Shown here piece after piece: positions 58,901 to 64,000 of a stretch of DNA of 64,000 bases; the stretch's first letter is position 1; every line of letters starts with the position of its first letter. The position numbers were made by a program, and so were the translations under genes. Source of the DNA: Chaunax sp. Z400 (lineage: Eukaryota; Chordata; Actinopteri; Lophiiformes; Chaunacidae). Under the pieces are notes generated by a model. It was not told where the DNA came from. It ran no database searches and saw only the letters and a list, made by a program, of their open reading frames with translations. The stretch spans positions 5,551,459 to 5,615,458 of the forward strand of contig CM075206.1 in assembly GCA_037577475.1 (NCBI GenBank). The letters are read 5' to 3'.

Positions 58901-61900
58901 CCAGCAGAATGAAGTGTATCCAGACTGATCCTGTTGTTAATGAACACGTGGATCCAGCAGTGAGTTCAAATTCTATTACACATATTGCATAATATGACAC
59001 AAAACTATTGTGGAGGGCCATACACAGGCAAATGATGCATTTTCTTTGTATAGTCTACATTGTGTCAGTCATCAGACAACAGAGGGATCTGATGAAATGT
59101 ACTGTTGTGATTAGGCTCAGATCAAGAAACTTCAGAGGGAGATACAGATGCTGAAAGATGAACTGTCCATCTCGAATATGTTGGTGAGTATAGCTAGCAG
59201 GACAATGGTGAGACGGAACATATTTTAATGTGCTGTGTTAGTTTATTAATCAAGTTTACTCTTTAAAAAATCACATTATATGTTCCAGGTGTTGCTCATC
59301 TTCCATTTTTCACAAGTAAATGTCTGCAAATTCTAAACGTCAAATGACAATATTTGTTATGAAAATGAAAATGCTGTAAGCCCTCTTGTATGTAATGTTC
59401 AGTACCAGACAGCGCTTTCTCTGCTCAGCACACGTCAGCTTGTTAATATCAGAATTTAAATGTCTATCATTCACCCTTCACCAGGCGACGCAGCCAAACG
59501 TCCCATTAGAGCCGTTTTCTGAAGCGCAGCTGGCTGAGATCCACAGCCAGGTTCAGGGGTACCTACAGGGAAGCCTGGAGGAAATCAGCGTGAGAACCTC
59601 ACAGAACCCAGCTATTAGTTCTTGCTCTGCCAGAATCTGGCTCAGAATTGTCCTGTGAAGGCTTTAAATATCTCGCTGAACGGCTTCTCATTACAGATCA
59701 TAAGTATCAGGCAGGTCCAGGCAGTTTTCGCCCAGTTCAAGCTTGCTGTGCAGTGAGTCTCATCTACCTTTTGAAATGTGAAACTTCAAAATGCAGTGTT
59801 GATTTAGATGCAGCTTGGAACAAGGCTTTATTATTAATGGGTGAGTGACTGAGCATGTTTATGAATGTGTGCGAGCAGGGAACAGGAGCAGAAGGTGAAG
59901 GCTCAGCTCTGCCAGACCTACAACTTGGTGGAGAAAGACCAGAGTACTAACAAAGCTGCTATCAAGGTCAGTGGACAACTGGTTCACTGTTAAAGGCACC
60001 TCATAGGACTAGCAGCTGTAATTCTATGTCTATACCGGTGAGACTGTTTAATGACCAATTCATTGTGACTGAGCTTTGATTAGATGCTGCTTTGTGAACT
60101 CTTCAGGAGTGGGACACCAGAGGCAGCACTGAGGGTGTGGAGGAAGGCAGCTTAGGGGTGTCTGGTCAGTCACTGAAAAACATGGATCGCCCAAGGTCAA
60201 CCAAAGCCAAAACTAAGAAGACGAGGGAAAGACAGAGGTGAGAGAACATTTAGACTGAAGCCACTTAATATGTTGACATCTTGAAGGTAACTTGGACTGT
60301 TCTACCCTTTTGAATAATGGTTGTTCATTGGCAGGGCTGCTAGCATTAGCTTTGCCAACTTGCTTTTTCCATCCTTTCTGAAACAAGTCTGACCTTTGCT
60401 GTCTGGCCATTAGCCTCCTGAGCAGGATCACTCATCAGGTCAGTTGGTACCACCTTGTGGAGACTATTACATGATCAGTGCTCTGATAAGACTGGACGTC
60501 TGGACCTGCAGTGATAGAATGGACCAGAGCCGGATTCCTATAGATCGTATAAAATGTGGATCTGAAACCTTATTGTCACGGGTCAAGGGTTCAGGTGGAC
60601 CAATGAAGACCTCTACTGTGGTTTTCCTAACTGCATACTTGATTTGATTTTCCAGCCAAAATAAGAGACAGGGAGAGGGGAGTCCAGCTTTAAGGAAGAA
60701 CTCGGAGAGCGCCTCCAAATCAAAGCTGGATTCTGTCCAGACGTCTGAACGAGAGTTACAAGAACCAGACACTGAGAGCCTGGACACACAGGAATCACAA
60801 CGCCCTCGCAATGAACCCTTCCACCCTGAGTACAAGTATGATATGATTTGTCACCTCAGATATCTGTGGTTGTTGTTTGGTTGTGGTAATACCTCTTCCT
60901 TCAAATTTAGAAGTGAGGAAAGAAGTAAACCCTCAACACTGAGGAGTTTGCTGCCTCTGCCTCGCTCTCCTCCGCCCAAAGAAGAGGCCTTTGAGGATTT
61001 TAAGCTGGGACAAGGCAGCAAGATTAACACCGTCTTTAAGGAGAACAAAGCTGTGCTACTGGAACGTTGTAACCTTCTTCGACAGCTCACTGAGGAGGTC
61101 AACGCCGTCAAGAGAGAGATCGACAGCACCACCGCCGCCATACAGCAGCTGAGAGGAAACCAAGGTACTTGTAATGTTTGCCTCATTAAGACAGTCCTGA
61201 GGGAAAGTGGCGGATGCTTCAGTTTGTGCTTTGCTGCTCTTAATATTCCTATGAAATGGGACCTTTTCTTCCAATGTCAGCGGCGTGCTGGTTGATCCGC
61301 TTCAAAATGGCAGGCAGGACTGGTGCTGATGCACTTTTTCAGCCACAAATGTCAACCACATGTCACAGCCTTAGTCAGTGGAGCTCTGTGGAACTTTGGT
61401 CACATGCAAGTGGTGGGCTATTTGCTGTCATATAACAGTGTGGACTTTGAAGTTGTTTTCTGTCAGAAGAGCCCAGGCAGGGTGTTTGAGTGCTAGGATG
61501 TAGTGCTTATGCAGTTAGAGAAAAAAAATGGCATACGGGTTTTGTATCTCTGACAAACTGAGACAAAGTTCAGGGAGACAATCAGCCCTGCAGAGGGTCT
61601 GTTTATCTGTCAACAGGAAGTTCCAGTCTCTGCTTATGAATTGGCATTACATAAATACAATTGACTTGCCGACTGCTGGAAGATCTAAGAGATTTAAGAT
61701 GCTATTATATATGTATTTTTTTGTATGAAGGTCAGTGTTCGGTTGTGGAGGGAGAGCCACTTCTGCAGGAGCCAGATGCCACGTTATTGATGCAGCTCAG
61801 GGAGCTGAAGGCCCTGTACCGGCAGAGATATGAGGTGCTGCATGACATCAAGGCAGAGGTCAACTACTGTCAACAGCTTCTGGATCAGTGCCGGCTGCGC

Positions 61901-63126
61901 CTGCTCTCTGGTCAGTTCCCCAAATATCTTACGTCTGCTTCTTCTGTGATTCAGCTCAGGGCCAGGACACACAGGCTGTGTGAGCAGCACATGTGCTTTT
62001 CAGAACCTCAGGACTTTTTATTTCAGCGCCCACATTAACAGGTTAGCAGCCACACAGCAGTGTGAGCAACATAGCTTCAAGGTCTTGCCTATTTTTTCTG
62101 TGCCACATATAGAATTGTCAGGAAAAAAAATAAAAAAAATACAGACCTGACAATTATCTGTGGATAATCAGACATCAAACCAGAATCTCACTGGATTCAA
62201 AGTATATTTGCAGAATATGTCAGGAAAAAAAAAATCAGATGAAGGGTTGTGTTTTTCCAATGCAACAAGAGTAAAGGAAGATCATATCATCATTATTGAT
62301 CATTATCACAGGCAAACTCCATGTAATAAAAAAAAGGAAAGGTTGTCTGTGTGGACACACATGTGCCGGACCCAGCAGTTGAACAACACAGCCTGTTTGT
62401 CGCAGCTCAGAGCTAAAACAACTCATACTTTAGAGAGCTGAGAAATGATCACTTGCTTTTGTCCCAGAATTTGAGAACTGGTATAAGAAGTCTTTCCTGG
62501 TACCTGAGGATGAGATGGATATAAATATGGAGAAGACCCATAGAGAGGTGAGTCTGCCATTTACAAGTTTATCTCTCACATAGAAGTTAAATAATGCTTC
62601 AGTATACTGTAGTTTTCCATAAAGCAAATACTGAACATAAAGAAAGAACAGCTCTATATTTTCCAACAAGTCCAATGAGCTGCAAGCAATGAGGAAATAA
62701 CTTTTGTTTGACATGTTTTGGCAATATTATGATTGTGTTTCACTGCTGACCTTAGGCAGAAGCTGCCTCTGACAACCTCAGCTCCGGGTCCTTCTACAAT
62801 GCCCGCTACAGAATGCTGAAAAGGGTGGGTGTCCAAACCTGTTTTACAATCAATGAACTGCATGTTTCATCAACTAGAGTGAATAGTGGTAAAAGTCTTT
62901 ACTCAAAAATCAGTCATGTAAACTCAACAATCATTTATGCATTACCAGGAAAGCCACTGTAAAGTAGAGATATATGAAACAACCTGTCAACAATTAAACT
63001 TTAATTCTTCTCTCTCTACAGAGGACTGGCAGGGCGAAGGTCTTTACTCCTGAGCAGAGGAACGTCCAGACGCCCCCCAATTCTACCTGTTACTTAAGTG
63101 AATTGTATGTGCAGACTGAAGTTTGA
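55396..63126 (+). CDS. kif9: Kinesin family member 9
   Basis: Twenty coding exons: 55396-55515, 57011-57182, 57388-57494, 57604-57834, 58002-58085, 58203-58295, 58460-58607, 58719-58783, 58882-58959, 59115-59183, 59485-59589, 59697-59752, 59879-59966, 60107-60237, 60656-60835, 60914-61164, 61731-61910, 62468-62547, 62756-62824, 63022-63126. Phases agree; 803 residues (human about 790). The N-terminal motor spans about residues 15-360: P-loop GQTGAGKT at 104-111, switch I NKNSSRSH at 223-230, switch II DLAGSE at 258-263. Neck and coiled-coil sequences follow (AQIKKLQREIQMLKDEL), then a KIF9-type tail (AFEDFKLGQGSKINTVFKEN; NYCQQLLDQCRLRLLSEFEN). KIF9 is a plus-end motor tied to the central apparatus of motile cilia and sperm flagella. 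Start is uncertain: ATG 55396 or 55420; the second aligns with the mammalian start. Exon 16 uses acceptor ttagaag; the nearer ag would frameshift. Confidence 0.94.
55516..57010 (+). other. kif9: kif9 intron 1
   Basis: About 1.5 kb, AT-rich, without a coding exon I can support. It contains the (GA)n region at 55921-56000. Confidence 0.6.
55921..56000. repeat. (GA)n microsatellite with imperfect agagagaatgttag repeats
   Basis: A GA run (55921-55950) passes into three imperfect copies of agagagaatgttaga spaced irregularly. Simple-sequence origin. Confidence 0.85.
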
Positions 63127-63154
63127 ACCATGGTGTTCACATGTGTTCAATATG

Positions 63155-63160
63155 ATTAAA
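63155..63160 (+). terminator. kif9: kif9 poly(A) signal (ATTAAA)
   Basis: ATTAAA about 30 bases after the TGA, giving a very short 3' UTR. Followed by tttcaatttcctacatgtgatctgtgt, which is T/GT-rich. Confidence 0.6.
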
Positions 63161-63229
63161 TGTCATTTTCAATTTCCTACATGTGATCTGTGTCATTTAA
63201 ACATTAATCAAGCACAAAAGATACAACAC

Positions 63230-64000
63230 AACGAATCAGCTTCTTAAATGAAAAGTAAATTTTTATTATTCCTGAACCACAAAATAGACTTCTTTGGTTG
63301 TACAAATTCACTAGTTACAGTCTTGTATGAGCGCTAACCCTCGACCCTAGGACTTCTGACCCTTTCTCTCCAACTTATATGCAAGTAAAAGCCCCCAAAG
63401 AGAACTCAAGACAGAAGAATGAACACTAAAACTTGAAACACTGCATTAATAATGTAGCGAAACCCGTCTGAAAAAAAGATTTACCTACTGTAAGTTAAAA
63501 AAAAAGGAGATATCAGCCATTGCAAATGTTACTGAATTTCAAACAAACTGAATTTCAGTCAGTAAGAACAACGTGGAAAGCCATCATTAAAAGACCCTAC
63601 ATTAAATTAACAAAAATGCTACTATGCTGTGATTCTGCAAAAATACCCATCAGATACATAAACTGACAAAATGTAGACCAGTGAACTGAATGTCTGATTG
63701 AGATCAATATCTTCAGAGGAATTTCTAATCGGTTCTGCCTCTCTTTGTTCTCCCATTTAAAAAAAAAAACAACCAATATACATGCAGAGAGCATCCCAAT
63801 ACTAAGCCTGTCCAAACCCAGACGCGTCAGCAGTCCAGACACTCGCTTGGTCATGATTGGCTCAGTTTCAAACCCAAAGTTTGTTTTCCATTCAGTATTT
63901 GTACATTATTCACACAATAATAAATGATTTTTCAGTGGCATCAGATTTAAATTAACCTTAGACAGAAAAATAAAACACCTGCTACCTTCACGTCCTTCTG
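63230..64000 (-). other. Non-coding end of window; possible 3' UTR of a minus-strand neighbour
   Basis: The + strand carries tttttattattcc at about 63259-63271, which reads as AATAAA on the minus strand, and no protein-like frame follows to the right edge. That pattern would fit a convergent gene whose coding part lies beyond 64000. I cannot identify it, and the call is weak. Confidence 0.3.

Noticed and set aside
1..64000. CRISPR arrays, prokaryotic operons, phage or viral genes
   Set aside because: The window is intron-bearing vertebrate DNA. No regularly spaced direct repeats with unique spacers and no viral reading frames were found.

Overview
This window is vertebrate nuclear DNA, almost certainly from a percomorph-type teleost fish. 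It has GT-AG introns, AATAAA/ATTAAA poly(A) signals, abundant (TG)n microsatellites, and interspersed repeats of kinds familiar from fish genomes. The protein-coding exons read as fish orthologues of human genes. Intron/exon structures below were worked out by hand from reading frame, splice-site phase and remembered family sequence. No database search was run.

Layout, all conserved genes on the + strand. (1) 1-1784: the last five coding exons of topbp1 (end of BRCT7, BRCT8 and the basic tail). (2) About 3.1-39.5 kb (3' UTR perhaps to ~42 kb): tmem108 (retrolinkin). It has a GC-rich putative non-coding first exon, a very long repeat-bearing first intron, and four coding exons at 25401-39465 encoding a 517-aa type I membrane protein. 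(3) 43434-46226: cdv3, five exons, 227 aa. (4) 43957-54579: a direct tandem duplication of a 6.13-kb unit. It starts in cdv3 intron 1 and runs past the cdv3 3' end. The second copy has lost 1,636 bp carrying cdv3 exons 4-5 and the stop codon. (5) 55396-63126: kif9, twenty coding exons, 803 aa. (6) From about 63.2 kb: non-coding sequence, perhaps the 3' UTR of a minus-strand neighbour.

The most interesting item lies on the minus strand inside the duplication. I can assemble a small multi-exon gene (48266-49895; about 85 aa) with a signal peptide in exon 1, consistent splice phases and a downstream poly(A) signal. It is present intact in both copies (second copy 52764-54386). The two copies are otherwise about 99.7% identical, yet one 66-nt coding exon carries 11 substitutions, 9 of them in codons that change the amino acid. 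There are no indels or stops, and the splice sites are untouched. This suggests diversifying selection or gene conversion acting on a secreted peptide. I do not recognise the family. The duplication effectively doubled this peptide gene while leaving only a dead fragment of cdv3.

The genes do not form a pathway: TOPBP1 is DNA-damage signalling, TMEM108 neuronal vesicle/receptor trafficking, CDV3 a cytoplasmic phosphoprotein of unclear role, and KIF9 an axonemal/ciliary kinesin. The topbp1-tmem108-cdv3 cluster matches a human 3q22 neighbourhood; kif9 beside it does not match the human order.
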